Shown: positions 35,224 through 44,915 of the stretch, piece after piece
Numbering within the stretch: position 1 is the first letter of the stretch
Layout: the number at the start of each line of letters is the position of its first letter
Assembly (NCBI RefSeq): GCF_000613125.1
Contig: NZ_HG964497.1
Span: forward strand, 26,590 to 88,608
Reading direction: 5' to 3'
Length of the DNA stretch: 62,019 nt
From: Bacillus sp. EB01
Lineage (GTDB): Bacteria > Bacillota > Bacilli > Bacillales > Cytobacillaceae
Program-made: the position numbers and the translations under genes
Notes under the pieces: model-generated
What the model was told of the DNA's origin: nothing
The model's database searches: none
Seen by the model: the letters and a program-made list of their open reading frames with translations, nothing else

Positions 35224-36819
35224 ATGGATTTCAGCCAGTTGCATTATTATGAACCTACCCCGAAGGCAAGTGAACCATTAATAATTGAAAGAGACTTAAT
35301 AGTTTATGGCGCAACTCCTGCCGGAATCACAGCAGCGATTCAAGCGAAACGAATGGGAATGACTGTAGCCATTGCTGAGTTTGGCCAACATATTGGCGGC
35401 ATCACAGCGAGCGGGCTTGGGGCTTCCGATGCTGGAGCGAAAGAGGCCATTGGCGGTTTGTCCAGGGAATTCTTCAGAGAGTTGGGAAAGTACTACAATA
35501 CAGAAGAGCAATGGACGTTTGAACCGAAAGCAGCCCTCTATGTTTTTAAAAAATGGTTAAAGGAATACGAAATTGATGTATTTTATAATCAGCATTTAGA
35601 AGATGTAAAATCAGAGAATTTCAGAGTTAAAGAAATAAGTATGGAAGATGGGACTACCTATCAGGCAGACTTTTTCATTGATTGCAGCTATGAAGGGGAT
35701 TTGATGGCTAAAGCTGGTGTTTCTTATTTTGTAGGCAGGGAATCGAATGCGACCTATAAAGAGACTTATAATGGAATACAGTTTGGACACCCACACCATC
35801 AATTTGAAAAATGGATTTCCCCCTATGTTCACGAAGACGTTCCTTCGAGCGGAGTTTTACCTGGCATTACGGAATCAAGCCATGACACGCTTGGCTATCA
35901 AGGCCAGGGAGATCATCGAATCCAGGCTTATAACTTCCGGATTTGCTTAACGAAGAAACAGGAAAACAGGATTCCATTTCCAGAACCTCCTTCTTATGAT
36001 CCGGAACGCTATATGCTGTTACTGCGTTATATCCATTCTGGTGTTTGGGACGCGATGAACCTACATACCATGCTGCCTAATGGAAAAACGGACTTAAATA
36101 ATTATGGCGGTTTCTCAACCGACCATATTGGGATGAATTATGAATGGCCGGATGGAACCTATCAAACTCGTGAAAGGATTTTCCAGGACCATTTTACATA
36201 CAATCTTGGAATCCTCTATTTCTTAGCTAATGATGAGCGAGTGCCCCAGGCGATTCGCGATGAAGTATCCCAGTGGGGACTGGCTGGGGATGAATTTCAA
36301 GAGACCGGACATTGGCCGCACCAGCTTTATATTCGGGAAGCAAGAAGAATGGTTTCGGACTATGTGATGACCGACCGGAATTGTCTTGGCGACCTTTCAG
36401 CCGAAGATTCAATTGGCCTCGCTTCCTATCAAATGGATTCCCATCATTGCAGAAGAGTCGTTATAGACGGCAGGGTTTATAATGAAGGAGATGTTGAAAT
36501 ACCGATTTCACCTTATCCCATTTCGTATCGTTCAATTCGTCCAAAAAGGAATGAGTGTACTAATTTACTAGTCCCAGTTTGTTTGTCCAGTTCACATATT
36601 GCCTATGGCTCGATCCGAATGGAGCCGGTATTTATGATTCTAGGCCAATCGGCAGGTGTGGCTGCTGCTTTGGCGCATCAAAATAAAACCACTGTACAAG
36701 ACGTTCCATATGACAAATTACGAAACGTCTTACTAGATTATGGGCAAGTACTCGAGTGGGATGATTCTATAGAAGATAATCCTGTCTTACGCATGAAATC
36801 AACTTTCGGGAAAAAATAA
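35224..36819 (+). CDS. FAD-dependent oxidoreductase, glycan-locus type (2)
   Basis: 531 residues, same FAD_oxidored family as the gene at 14607. Cofactor fold DLIVYGATPAGITAAIQA, family signature HIGGITASGLGASD, and C-terminal SSHIAYGSIRMEPVFMILG. ATG at 35224 with AGGAGGT; an upstream start at 35158 has no ribosome binding site. No signal peptide. It probably oxidises a sugar or sugar acid; reaction unknown. It faces the YesL-like gene in the same direction but has its own upstream region with operator E. Confidence 0.85.
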   Translation: MDFSQLHYYEPTPKASEPLIIERDLIVYGATPAGITAAIQAKRMGMTVAIAEFGQHIGGITASGLGASDAGAKEAIGGLSREFFRELGKYYNTEEQWTFEPKAALYVFKKWLKEYEIDVFYNQHLEDVKSENFRVKEISMEDGTTYQADFFIDCSYEGDLMAKAGVSYFVGRESNATYKETYNGIQFGHPHHQFEKWISPYVHEDVPSSGVLPGITESSHDTLGYQGQGDHRIQAYNFRICLTKKQENRIPFPEPPSYDPERYMLLLRYIHSGVWDAMNLHTMLPNGKTDLNNYGGFSTDHIGMNYEWPDGTYQTRERIFQDHFTYNLGILYFLANDERVPQAIRDEVSQWGLAGDEFQETGHWPHQLYIREARRMVSDYVMTDRNCLGDLSAEDSIGLASYQMDSHHCRRVVIDGRVYNEGDVEIPISPYPISYRSIRPKRNECTNLLVPVCLSSSHIAYGSIRMEPVFMILGQSAGVAAALAHQNKTTVQDVPYDKLRNVLLDYGQVLEWDDSIEDNPVLRMKSTFGKK

Positions 36820-36825
36820 ATAAGC

Positions 36826-36865
36826 AAAAGGGGCTTTATCCTTTATAGGGATATAGTCCTTTTTC
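36826..36865 (+). terminator. Probable terminator after the FAD oxidoreductase
   Basis: AAAAGG...ATCC pairs with GGGAT...CCTTTT, then TTC. It includes AGGGATATAGTCCT, an imperfect palindrome also found (AGGAATATAGTCCT) before the paralogous propeller gene at 52049. Confidence 0.6.
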
Positions 36866-37084
36866 TTTATAAACTTGTTCGATTTAACACCCTACTATAG
36901 CACTAAAATGATTATCGTCATTTAAAAGACGTTAGAAGTTATATACTCTTTAACTGAAATAATTTTCAGATAATTGGGACGTTTCGCTCAGTGCGGCATG
37001 ATGATTGGAGGTGCAAAAAGAGTACACGTTCGCACTAAAGTGTATCCGCTTACAAACTACTATTTTTATAGGAGATGGCTACTA

Positions 37085-40000
37085 TTGAAGAAACTAGTTA
37101 AGAAACTTATGGTAACACTGCTCGTAGCACTGCTAATCTCATCTACCCTCCCCTTTTCCCGGCAATCAACTTCAGCAGCTGAAGCCGATCGTTGGAAAGA
37201 GCTAAGTGTTCAAAATGGAGGTTTTGAGGCAAAACCATCATCCGGAACAAATCTGCCTTCCTGGGTCTATTGGTCCGGCGGCCTTAAATCTGGAATGAGC
37301 ATCTCCAATGAAGTCGTCTATGCAGGTAATCAGAGCTTGGCCGTGAATAATACCGGATCCATAGGATTATTTAGTCAGGAAATTGATGTCACCGAAGGAG
37401 GCCAATATAAATTAACAGCAAAGCTTCATGTTAAGGAGTTAACAGGCAAACCAGGGATCTGGCTGCGCTGGTACAATGACCAGGGAAAGAATTTCACAGA
37501 CACTCCAAGATACTTTGATGTCCCAGCATTAAATGAATGGCAAACGGTTGAAATCGAAGTAACTGCCCCAACAGGTGCAACCGGGCTAAAGGTCTTCATT
37601 TATCAGCCCACCACATCCAAGATGAAAGGTTACTATGATGAAGTAAAGCTTTTTGAGAAGGAATCAAGCGTCCTCGATTTCCCTTTCGAATTTGGAGAGC
37701 CAATCAATCATGGCCCTGCTGCTTTAGCGGCTAAATCCCAAGGAGTAGCAATTGGTGATGGCGAGCTTTACTACGCAACAAACGGTTCACCTGCCACCTT
37801 TTATGCCGCTGATGCTGTAACCGGTAAAAAAATCTTTTCACAGGACCTGCCTGGAAGTGATGTAGTCTGGGCAATGGTCATCGGTACGGACGGCAATGTT
37901 TATTTCGCAGGTACTTATAACGGAATTTTATACCGTTATGTTGTAAAAGAAAAACGACTTGAACAGCTGGGGAAAAACCCTTCCGATAATTGGGTTTGGC
38001 AGCTGGAGGCCTCAAAAGACGGAAAGATTTACGGAGCTACATATCCAAATGCAAAGGTGTTTGAGTATGATATCAACTCCTCCCAATTCAAAGACTTAGG
38101 CACTTTTTACGAAGGCCAGCAGTATGCCCGCGGGCTTGGGATTACCGATGAAAGCCTATATGTGGGAACTGGCACTACTGCTTATTTAATGAAGATGGAT
38201 TTACAATCCGGTGAAAGAACAGAGATTAAGACGCCTATAACAGGAGTATCTACGCAAATATCAAATATTTGGGAATATGGCAGCAATATTTTTGTCGCCT
38301 ACGGAACTTCCCTTGTTACCATTGATAAAACAACTGGGGAAGAGAAAAATACAATGAATTGGCAGGATGAACATACGTTTGACGGGCTTATCTCCCCTCC
38401 TTCTCCTTATGACGAAAATATCATCTATTACATTAATAAAAATACTCAGCAGCTGTGGACATATGATATGAGGACACATGAGCAGGCAAAGGTAGAACCG
38501 ACTGTCCAATTGCCGCCTACACCGGCGAAAGCGATCCGCTGGATTAAGGATGAAAGCGGCAAAGATGTACTGGCGATTTTACATCACCAGATTGAATATT
38601 CACTTTACGACCCGACAACAAATACTGTCAAGGTCAGCTATCCTGAAGTAGCCATGCAGGGACTATTAATGCAAAGCCTTGAAATTGGTGAAGACCAAAA
38701 GATTTATATGGGCGGTTACCAGGGGTCATTTGGTGTTTTTGATACGGCTAGTGACGAGTATATCCTTCACGAACGCGATCCGCACCAGATCGAAGGGATT
38801 GGATTCCTAAATGGTGATGTTTACCTAGGCACCTATGGCGGTGCGAGAATTTTTAAATATGACCCAGAACTGCCGTTTCATTACTCAGGTGGTGTAAAAG
38901 GTGATAATCCCGAGATGGTATATGATATCGGGGATGACCAGAGCAGGCCTTTCACTTTTACATCAGGTGATAACAAGCTCTTTGTAGGAACCATTTCCGA
39001 TTATGGACGGTTAGGCGGAGCGTTAACAGTATATGACTCTGAAACAGGCAAATGGAACACGATTCGCAATATCATAGAAAACCAAAGCATCATTGGGTTA
39101 GCTTACCATAATGGAACAGTGTTTGGCGGATCAACCACAGCTGGCGGCCTTGGCATCACCCCTACCGAGCCAAAAGCTAAAATGTTTGAATATAATGCTG
39201 AAACTGGTACACATGAAGTATTTTACCTTCGTGTTGAAGGATTAGAAAAGCCCGAAATGATTGGAGAGCTTTCAGTCGGACCCGATGGAAACCTTTGGGG
39301 TGTAGCGTGGGGCTTAGATAAGGCTGGTGCCTATAACACAGTGGTCTTTGCAATGAATCCCGACAGCAGAGAAATCGTGAAAAGTACCCAGATTCATAAA
39401 GGTGTAAATAGAGGAAGCCAGTGGAGGCCGTTCTTTCTTCGCTGGGATAAACAGGGCTACCTGTATACAACAGCAGCCAGGAAATTGACGGTCATCGACC
39501 CAGAAACAATGAAAAGCAAGGTTCTGGTTCCGGGTACGGTCCAATTAATGGACCTCGATGATGAAGGTAATATCTACTACACAGCCGATGAAAATTTATA
39601 TCAGTTACCAGTTCCATTAGAAAAGGGCATCTTATCTATCAAAAATGAATCGATGCTGCAAGGCACCGATCAATACATTGATTTGACTGTAACGCTCGTA
39701 AATGGAAACACCATCAATTTAAAGGGAACCGACATTGAATGGTTTAATTCCAACCCGGCTGCCGCCGACTTGAATGATGGTAAAATCACAGCTAAAAATG
39801 CTGGGACGACAGAAATATATGCGAAGGTTTCCTATAACGGAGAAGAACTCACTACCAATACAATCAAGGTAACAATCGAAGTAACAACAGATACACTCTC
39901 ACAACAAATTTTAAAGCTTGAAGAAGCGGGAACCATTCCCCATTCTTTGGCCAGACAATTGACCAATCGATTAGCACAGGCTGAGCACCATTATGAAAAA

Positions 40001-40132
40001 GGAAGAACAAAACAAGCATTAAAGCATCTCGATGATTTCCGTCAGCATTTGGATAACAGCAGTATTGAGCAATCGATGAAAGATACATTACACGGTAATC
40101 TTGATTCAATTGAAGCTGGATATACAAATTAA
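37085..40132 (+). CDS. Secreted beta-propeller protein with CBM, Ig-like and FIMAH-like domains
   Basis: About 1015 residues. Signal peptide with AEA-type cleavage near residue 35. Then a carbohydrate-binding-module-like jelly roll of about 150 residues (NGGFEAKPSSGT...YYDEVKLFE), then a long beta-propeller region with repeats such as DGNVYFAGTYNG, EDQKIYMGGYQG and DGNLWGVAW. Then a bacterial Ig-like domain (STSIEWFNS-type stretch, KITAKNAGTTEIYAKV) and a C-terminal FIMAH-like helical domain. TTG at 37085 after AGGAGATGG fits the signal peptide better than upstream codons. Likely binds or cleaves an extracellular polysaccharide; some lyases are propellers, but no catalytic residues are assigned. 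Paralogue at 49687. Confidence 0.83.
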   Translation: MKKLVKKLMVTLLVALLISSTLPFSRQSTSAAEADRWKELSVQNGGFEAKPSSGTNLPSWVYWSGGLKSGMSISNEVVYAGNQSLAVNNTGSIGLFSQEIDVTEGGQYKLTAKLHVKELTGKPGIWLRWYNDQGKNFTDTPRYFDVPALNEWQTVEIEVTAPTGATGLKVFIYQPTTSKMKGYYDEVKLFEKESSVLDFPFEFGEPINHGPAALAAKSQGVAIGDGELYYATNGSPATFYAADAVTGKKIFSQDLPGSDVVWAMVIGTDGNVYFAGTYNGILYRYVVKEKRLEQLGKNPSDNWVWQLEASKDGKIYGATYPNAKVFEYDINSSQFKDLGTFYEGQQYARGLGITDESLYVGTGTTAYLMKMDLQSGERTEIKTPITGVSTQISNIWEYGSNIFVAYGTSLVTIDKTTGEEKNTMNWQDEHTFDGLISPPSPYDENIIYYINKNTQQLWTYDMRTHEQAKVEPTVQLPPTPAKAIRWIKDESGKDVLAILHHQIEYSLYDPTTNTVKVSYPEVAMQGLLMQSLEIGEDQKIYMGGYQGSFGVFDTASDEYILHERDPHQIEGIGFLNGDVYLGTYGGARIFKYDPELPFHYSGGVKGDNPEMVYDIGDDQSRPFTFTSGDNKLFVGTISDYGRLGGALTVYDSETGKWNTIRNIIENQSIIGLAYHNGTVFGGSTTAGGLGITPTEPKAKMFEYNAETGTHEVFYLRVEGLEKPEMIGELSVGPDGNLWGVAWGLDKAGAYNTVVFAMNPDSREIVKSTQIHKGVNRGSQWRPFFLRWDKQGYLYTTAARKLTVIDPETMKSKVLVPGTVQLMDLDDEGNIYYTADENLYQLPVPLEKGILSIKNESMLQGTDQYIDLTVTLVNGNTINLKGTDIEWFNSNPAAADLNDGKITAKNAGTTEIYAKVSYNGEELTTNTIKVTIEVTTDTLSQQILKLEEAGTIPHSLARQLTNRLAQAEHHYEKGRTKQALKHLDDFRQHLDNSSIEQSMKDTLHGNLDSIEAGYTN

Positions 40133-40143
40133 ACTAGAATACG

Positions 40144-40179
40144 AAAAAAGGTTTTCTGCGATGCAGAGAACCTTTTTTT
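40144..40179 (+). terminator. Strong terminator of the propeller gene
   Basis: AAAAAAGGTT-TTCTGC / GCAGAG-AACCTTTTTTT hairpin with a 3-base loop, 12 bp after the stop. Confidence 0.9.
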
Positions 40180-40234
40180 GATTATTATTTCTAAAGTAAG
40201 AAAAGGTCACCTTTTCCCGGGTTTATTCTAAGTA

Positions 40235-40270
40235 AAATGACAGCCTTCTAAAAATTGAAAGCTGTCATTT
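40235..40270 (-). terminator. Terminator of the IclR-led operon
   Basis: Ten-base-pair stem AAATGACAGC / GCTGTCATTT, 47 bp beyond the last small gene on the minus strand, followed by a T-rich end. Confidence 0.65.
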
Positions 40271-40316
40271 ACCAATCTATCATTCGGCATCCCAGGGCCG
40301 ACCCGATTTGCAGACT

Positions 40317-40499
40317 TTAAAATTTTAATTTGAATTCATTGATGAATTCATTATAATCAAGGTCGAGTATTTCGCAGCACCGTTTAACTTCTGCATAGAA
40401 ATCCATGTCAGAAGTCACAGGGCGGTCGCGGTTTACGTAATAAAACTGAACAAGCTCAAATAATTCAGCAGCTACTTTGACTTTTTCAACTTTATCCAA
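40317..40499 (-). CDS. Small soluble hypothetical protein
   Basis: 60 residues, acidic and helical, no membrane segment (ELFELVQFYYVNRDRP, then LDLDYNEFINEFKLKF). Preceded by a GGGGGAC ribosome-binding-like stretch, and 14 bp after the dihydroorotase-like gene, so it is the likely last gene of that operon. Not recognised. Confidence 0.6.
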   Translation of the reverse strand: MDKVEKVKVAAELFELVQFYYVNRDRPVTSDMDFYAEVKRCCEILDLDYNEFINEFKLKF

Positions 40500-40513
40500 A
40501 TGTTCCGTCCCCC

Positions 40514-41938
40514 TTATTTATTTCCACTGAAAACCTTTTCACTGTTAGCCTCTGGCACGACCATCTTTCCGATTGGACCTGATACGATGTTCCCATCTTC
40601 CATGACAGTAACTCCCCTGACAATGGTCTGGACGGGAACCCCCTTTATAGGGAACTGGTCAAATGCGGTAACCTTGCTTTTACTATGGAGGTTTTCTCTT
40701 TTAATGACCATTTCTTTCTCCATGTCTACGATGGTGATATCTGCATCCGTTCCCACGGCCAGCGAGCCTTTTTGCGGATAAATACCAAACTGCCTGGCAG
40801 GGTTTCCGGATAATACCTCGCAAACCTGTTTTAAAGTAACTTTTCCTTTGCTGACAGCATTCAGCATGAGCGGAGCTAGGGTTTCAACACCACACATGCC
40901 AGCAGGAATTGACCATAAGTCACCGTCTTTTTCTTCCTCAGTATGTGGGGCATGGTCGGAACATACAATGCTGACCGTACCATCCTGGATACCGCTCCAC
41001 AGTTCATCCTGATCCTCCTTATATTTTACGGGCGGATACACCTTCATTTGTGGTCCGACTTTTTCATAATCCTCATTGCTCAAAAACAGGAAATGAGGAC
41101 ATGTTTCCGATGTAATCGGATAGCCTTCCTTTTGTGCATCACGAACGAGGCGTAAAGATTCTCCCGCGCTTACGTGTAGGATATGCAGGCGTGTCCCGAG
41201 CTCTTTTGCCATCGAAATCCCTGTTTGAACTGTCAATACTTCGGCAAGGTTCGGCCTGCCTTCAAGCAATGCTTCATAATCGCGCCTTCCTGATATCTCC
41301 ACCTGCTGTGTCAGCCTTTGGATAAGTTCATTGTTTTCAGCATGGATGGCAAGAATCTGGCCAGTTTTCTCAACTTCCTTGAAGATATCATATACCTCTC
41401 CATCGGGAAGCGGCGGGATCACACCTTTTTCTCCTTCTTTGTAGTTGTACATCAACTGATATGTCTCACTGTTGATCGCATAACCCCAGAAGAACTTAAA
41501 GCCGATGACGCCCGCTTCATGCAGGGGGACAATGTCCTTTCTGTTCAAATCGCCAAGGCAAATCGCCCAAATTCCAAAATCCACATGGGCTTTTGCAGAT
41601 AGATTTTCCTTCTGTTTGAGAAGGTTATCAACATTGTTGATTGGCGGATTCGTATTTGGCATTTCGAAAACCATCGTGACTCCGCCCGCGGCAGCCGCTC
41701 TCGTACTGTGATAAAAATCTTCCTTGTACTCAGCACCAGGGTCCCTTGAGTGGACATGTGTGTCAATGAAGCCTGGAAGTACATACTTTCCTTCGGCATC
41801 TGTCGTTTTGGCCGCTCCCCCCGCTAGTTCTGTTTCAGAAACAGCAGCAATCTTCCCGTCCCTAATATACAAATTCCCTTTGACAAATTCCGTTCCTGAA
41901 TAAATGAAGCCATTTTTAATGATATGATCCCACGCCAT
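40514..41938 (-). CDS. Cyclic amidohydrolase: allantoinase / dihydroorotase / hydantoinase group
   Basis: 474 residues of the allantoinase-dihydropyrimidinase-dihydroorotase family. First metal pair HVH (61-63) followed by SRDPG. Likely carboxylated lysine K148 in GFKFFWGY, ligand H199 in IHAEN, H255 in LHILHVSAG, and the catalytic Asp in CSDHAPH. RDPG after HVH is typical of allantoinases and type I dihydroorotases. Allantoinase would be the default annotation, but neighbours are PyrD- and PyrK-like rather than urate genes, so hydrolysis of dihydroorotate (or a dihydropyrimidine) is at least as likely. Overlaps the PyrD-like gene by 23 bp. Confidence 0.9.
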   Translation of the reverse strand: MAWDHIIKNGFIYSGTEFVKGNLYIRDGKIAAVSETELAGGAAKTTDAEGKYVLPGFIDTHVHSRDPGAEYKEDFYHSTRAAAAGGVTMVFEMPNTNPPINNVDNLLKQKENLSAKAHVDFGIWAICLGDLNRKDIVPLHEAGVIGFKFFWGYAINSETYQLMYNYKEGEKGVIPPLPDGEVYDIFKEVEKTGQILAIHAENNELIQRLTQQVEISGRRDYEALLEGRPNLAEVLTVQTGISMAKELGTRLHILHVSAGESLRLVRDAQKEGYPITSETCPHFLFLSNEDYEKVGPQMKVYPPVKYKEDQDELWSGIQDGTVSIVCSDHAPHTEEEKDGDLWSIPAGMCGVETLAPLMLNAVSKGKVTLKQVCEVLSGNPARQFGIYPQKGSLAVGTDADITIVDMEKEMVIKRENLHSKSKVTAFDQFPIKGVPVQTIVRGVTVMEDGNIVSGPIGKMVVPEANSEKVFSGNK

Positions 41939-42851
41939 GCTTTCCGCTCCCTTCCACTTGGCCGATGATTTCTTTTAAACTATTAATGTCATACATCTCC
42001 ATATACTCATTTATTTCCTGCAAGATCGTCAGCATCACAGTCGGATTGATAAAATTGGCGGTGCCCACCTGTATTGCTGTTGCACCGGCCAGCATCATCT
42101 CAATTGCATCCTCCCCGTTCATAACACCGCCACAGCCAATGATAGGCAGCCTGCAAACCTTGTAAACCTGATGTATCAACCGGACAACAAGCGGCTTGAT
42201 TGCCGGGCCTGATATGCCGCCAATCATATTGCCGATTTTCGGCTTCCTTGTATGGACGTCAATTGCCATGGCAACAAACGTATTTGCAACGGTAAGGGCA
42301 TCCGCCCCGCCTTCTTCAGCAGCCCTGGCGATGCGTCCAATATCGGTCACGTTCGGGGACAGCTTGGCAATGACAGGTTTGTCGGTCACCTGACGGACCG
42401 CTTTGACGAGCTGGCGGGTTATCGTTTCATCCATCCCGAAGGCAACCCCGTTATTTTTTAAATTAGGGCAGGAGATATTGAGTTCAAGTGCGGCTACTTC
42501 CTCCATGGCTGCCAGCTTTTCACTCATTTCCGCAAATTCTTCAATGCTGTCGGCCGAGATGCTCGAAATCAGCGGACTTTTAAATTGCCCATAAAATGGG
42601 ACCGCCACCTTTTGATAATAATCCAGCCCTTTGCTTTGAATGCCTATCGAATTAATCATTCCCCCGGTTGTTTCACAAATCCGTGGTGTCGGATTGCCTT
42701 TCCTCGGCGTTTTGGTTATGCTTTTCGGCAGCAGGGCGCCAAGCTGATTGAAATCAAGCACCCCTGCCATCTCTTCACCAAAAGTTCCTGATGCCGGCAT
42801 GATTGGATTTTTCAGCGTAAGGCTGCCAATTGAGACTTCCATATTCCTCAT
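41916..42851 (-). CDS. PyrDB-like dihydroorotate dehydrogenase, catalytic subunit
   Basis: 311 residues, class 1B DHODH fold binding FMN. Substrate motifs of true DHODH are kept: NSIG (67-70), NISCPN (125-130, with the catalytic-base cysteine C128) and the Asn in ANTF (190). FMN region GCGGVMNGEDA and VGTANF. PreA-type dihydropyrimidine dehydrogenases have a different loop (SCPH), so orotate/dihydroorotate is the best guess. In this operon it would run from orotate to dihydroorotate with NADH electrons. Start 42851 overlaps the PyrK stop (ATGA). The usual pyr genes (pyrB, carAB, pyrF, pyrE) are absent. Confidence 0.9.
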   Translation of the reverse strand: MRNMEVSIGSLTLKNPIMPASGTFGEEMAGVLDFNQLGALLPKSITKTPRKGNPTPRICETTGGMINSIGIQSKGLDYYQKVAVPFYGQFKSPLISSISADSIEEFAEMSEKLAAMEEVAALELNISCPNLKNNGVAFGMDETITRQLVKAVRQVTDKPVIAKLSPNVTDIGRIARAAEEGGADALTVANTFVAMAIDVHTRKPKIGNMIGGISGPAIKPLVVRLIHQVYKVCRLPIIGCGGVMNGEDAIEMMLAGATAIQVGTANFINPTVMLTILQEINEYMEMYDINSLKEIIGQVEGSGKHGVGSYH

Positions 42852-43636
42852 AAGAACACCACCTTTTCCAGTGGCAGTACCGGACCATCCTGGCAAAGGC
42901 GGATCGTCCGAATTTCATCGCCTTCTTTAATATCACAAACACAGGCAAAGCAAGCACCCATCGCACAGCCCATATTTTCTTCAAGAGCAATTTCCGAAAA
43001 TAACATATATCGCTCAGCAAGCTCCCTCGTTAACAGGGCCAGCCTTTGGGAACCACAAGTATAAACAGCATCGATTTGCCGGGTACGAATGATTTCTTTG
43101 GCAAGCGTCCTCACGGCTGCCGGATCGCTGGAACCGTTCCCGTCATGAACAACAAACGTAATAACCCCAGCTTTATTAAGCTCTTTCTCTACTAAAATAT
43201 CTTCCCGGGATCGGGCACTTAGAATTGAATAGCATGGAATCCCCGTTTCACCTGCCTTATAGGCAAGTGCTGAAAGAGTCGCTATCCCGACACCTCTTGC
43301 AATCAGCAGCAGGCCTTTGCCCCCATCTCCGAGTGTAAACGTATTTCCGAGCGGCCCAAGAATGTCCAGGAGCTCGCCAGGTTTCCTCTCAGCCAATTTT
43401 TTCGTCCCCGCACCTTTAACCAAATAAAGAAATTCCAATATGTTATCCCTGTTATTAATTCGGTAGATGCTAAATGGCCTCCTCAGCAGCGGAGAATAAT
43501 CATCCGTTGTCCTTATATGAAAAAATTGTCCTGGTTTAACATCAGCTACTGTCCAGTCAGGAATTCTGATTTTCATATGGCAATAACGGCGGCTAATATA
43601 ATCATTCGATAGTATTTCTGCCTTAGTAAGCTTCAT
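42848..43636 (-). CDS. PyrK-like electron-transfer subunit (FAD, 2Fe-2S)
   Basis: 262 residues: FAD-binding barrel with RRPFSIYRI (52-60), NAD-binding part with the loop LLIARGVGIATL (canonical PyrK has GGGVG), and a C-terminal 2Fe-2S site CAMGACFACVC (224-234) plus C248. Passes electrons between NAD(H) and the PyrD-like subunit. Start and stop overlap its neighbours by 4 bp each (ATGA), which fits a fixed stoichiometry with PyrD. The extra cysteine C234 is also seen in PyrK proteins. Confidence 0.9.
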   Translation of the reverse strand: MKLTKAEILSNDYISRRYCHMKIRIPDWTVADVKPGQFFHIRTTDDYSPLLRRPFSIYRINNRDNILEFLYLVKGAGTKKLAERKPGELLDILGPLGNTFTLGDGGKGLLLIARGVGIATLSALAYKAGETGIPCYSILSARSREDILVEKELNKAGVITFVVHDGNGSSDPAAVRTLAKEIIRTRQIDAVYTCGSQRLALLTRELAERYMLFSEIALEENMGCAMGACFACVCDIKEGDEIRTIRLCQDGPVLPLEKVVFL

Positions 43637-44898
43637 AGCTGGCCTCCAACTTCAAGTGAAGAGGATGATACTTTTGCGTAACAGAGCACCGCTTCCTCAA
43701 GAACATCGACCCCAAGCATGATGTCATCAAAGTCTGTATGCTCATTCGGATGGTGGCTAAGACCATCAACTGATGGAATAAAAACAAGGCCAACCGGCCC
43801 GAAACCAGTCATGTTCATGGCATCATGCCCCGCTCCGCTTTGCATCAACCGATAAGGAAGCTGTTTTTCTTCACATATCTTTGCAAGTTCCCCGCATATT
43901 TCTTCAGACAAAAGGACAGGTTCCTCAAGACTAATTTCTTTGCAATCTATACCAAGCTGCCTTTCCTTTTGTACCGTGGCCAGGGTTTCGTGTAAACAAT
44001 CCAGCACCCGATGCCTGGATTCTAAAGAGGAAGATCGGATATCAATTTTCATTTCGACTTCTCCCGGGATAACATTCATCGCTCCTGGATGGACAGCCAA
44101 CACCCCGACTGTTGCAACAGTCCCAAAGTCTGCTTCCTTTTTTGCGGCCTTTTCCAGCTCAAGTGCAATTTCAGCAGCACCTAGAAGTGCATCTTGCCTC
44201 ATATCCATTGGAGTCGTGCCCGAGTGAGAAGCTTTTCCCGAAATAGTCACAATAAATCTGGCTGGAGCAGCAATACCTGTTACAATCCCAATTTTCTTTT
44301 GTTCGGTTTCAAGGACAGGCCCCTGTTCTATATGCATTTCAAAGAATGCTTTAAAAGTCTCCTTTTCCCTGTGTGCTTCATTAATGCTGTCAAAGTCAAG
44401 GGCGCAAAGGGAAAATGCTTTTTCAATTGTAATCCCGTCACGGTCTTTAAGAGTCCGGTGCTTGCCTTTGTCTATGCGGCCAGCCATTGCTTTGCTTCCG
44501 AGAGTCGCAACACCAAATCTCGCTGACTCCTCACAGGCGAACGAAATTAATTCAATCGGATGTTCAGTTGTGATTCCCCGGTCATTTAGCCGGTTGATGA
44601 TCTCTAGTCCCGCCGCGACTCCTACAACACCATCATACTTGCCTCCTTCGTAAACCGAGTCGATATGGGAACCAATAACGACAGGCGGCAGTGTATTATT
44701 TTTCCCATCCCTACGCGCAATCAGATTGCCGGCATTGTCCAATTTGACAGACATCCCCGCGTCCTTGCACATTCTCATCAAAGCATGTGTACAAGCCTGT
44801 TCTTCATTTGAATAGGCAATCCTGGTGATACCCTTTTGCCCTGAATTATACTGGTTAATTTTCGCGAGCAGTGTTTCATATCGTTTCCGTTTATCCAT
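43633..44898 (-). CDS. M20 N-carbamoyl amino acid / allantoate amidohydrolase
   Basis: 421 residues of the M20 peptidase-like carbamoylase family (AllC, HyuC, beta-ureidopropionase, ureidosuccinase). Metal ligands: H78 in GSHIDSV, D89 in KYDG, the Glu pair in CEESARFG, the His in MHIEQGPVL and the last His in HHPNEHT. The dimerisation-domain stretch SGKASHSGTTPMDMRQDA is the family hallmark. It splits a carbamoyl group off an amino acid. After the dihydroorotase-like step the expected substrate is N-carbamoyl-L-aspartate, giving aspartate, CO2 and ammonia. Exact specificity is not readable. Confidence 0.9.
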   Translation of the reverse strand: MDKRKRYETLLAKINQYNSGQKGITRIAYSNEEQACTHALMRMCKDAGMSVKLDNAGNLIARRDGKNNTLPPVVIGSHIDSVYEGGKYDGVVGVAAGLEIINRLNDRGITTEHPIELISFACEESARFGVATLGSKAMAGRIDKGKHRTLKDRDGITIEKAFSLCALDFDSINEAHREKETFKAFFEMHIEQGPVLETEQKKIGIVTGIAAPARFIVTISGKASHSGTTPMDMRQDALLGAAEIALELEKAAKKEADFGTVATVGVLAVHPGAMNVIPGEVEMKIDIRSSSLESRHRVLDCLHETLATVQKERQLGIDCKEISLEEPVLLSEEICGELAKICEEKQLPYRLMQSGAGHDAMNMTGFGPVGLVFIPSVDGLSHHPNEHTDFDDIMLGVDVLEEAVLCYAKVSSSSLEVGGQL

Positions 44899-44915
44899 AG
44901 GAGTGCCCTCCCTTA

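Noticed and set aside
36922-36953. Sixth copy of the TTAAAGAC operator before the propeller gene
   Set aside because: Has TTAAAAGAC and CTCTTTAA halves but with wrong spacing and no GACTT half; too weak to include.
41916-43636. Biosynthetic pyrimidine operon fragment
   Set aside because: None of pyrR, pyrB, pyrC, carAB, pyrF or pyrE flank it in the usual order, and it is embedded with a carbamoylase and an IclR regulator.
40514-44898. Allantoin degradation operon as the only reading
   Set aside because: PyrD- and PyrK-like subunits have no role in allantoin use, and no urate, allantoate-specific or ureidoglycolate genes are present; kept only as an alternative.
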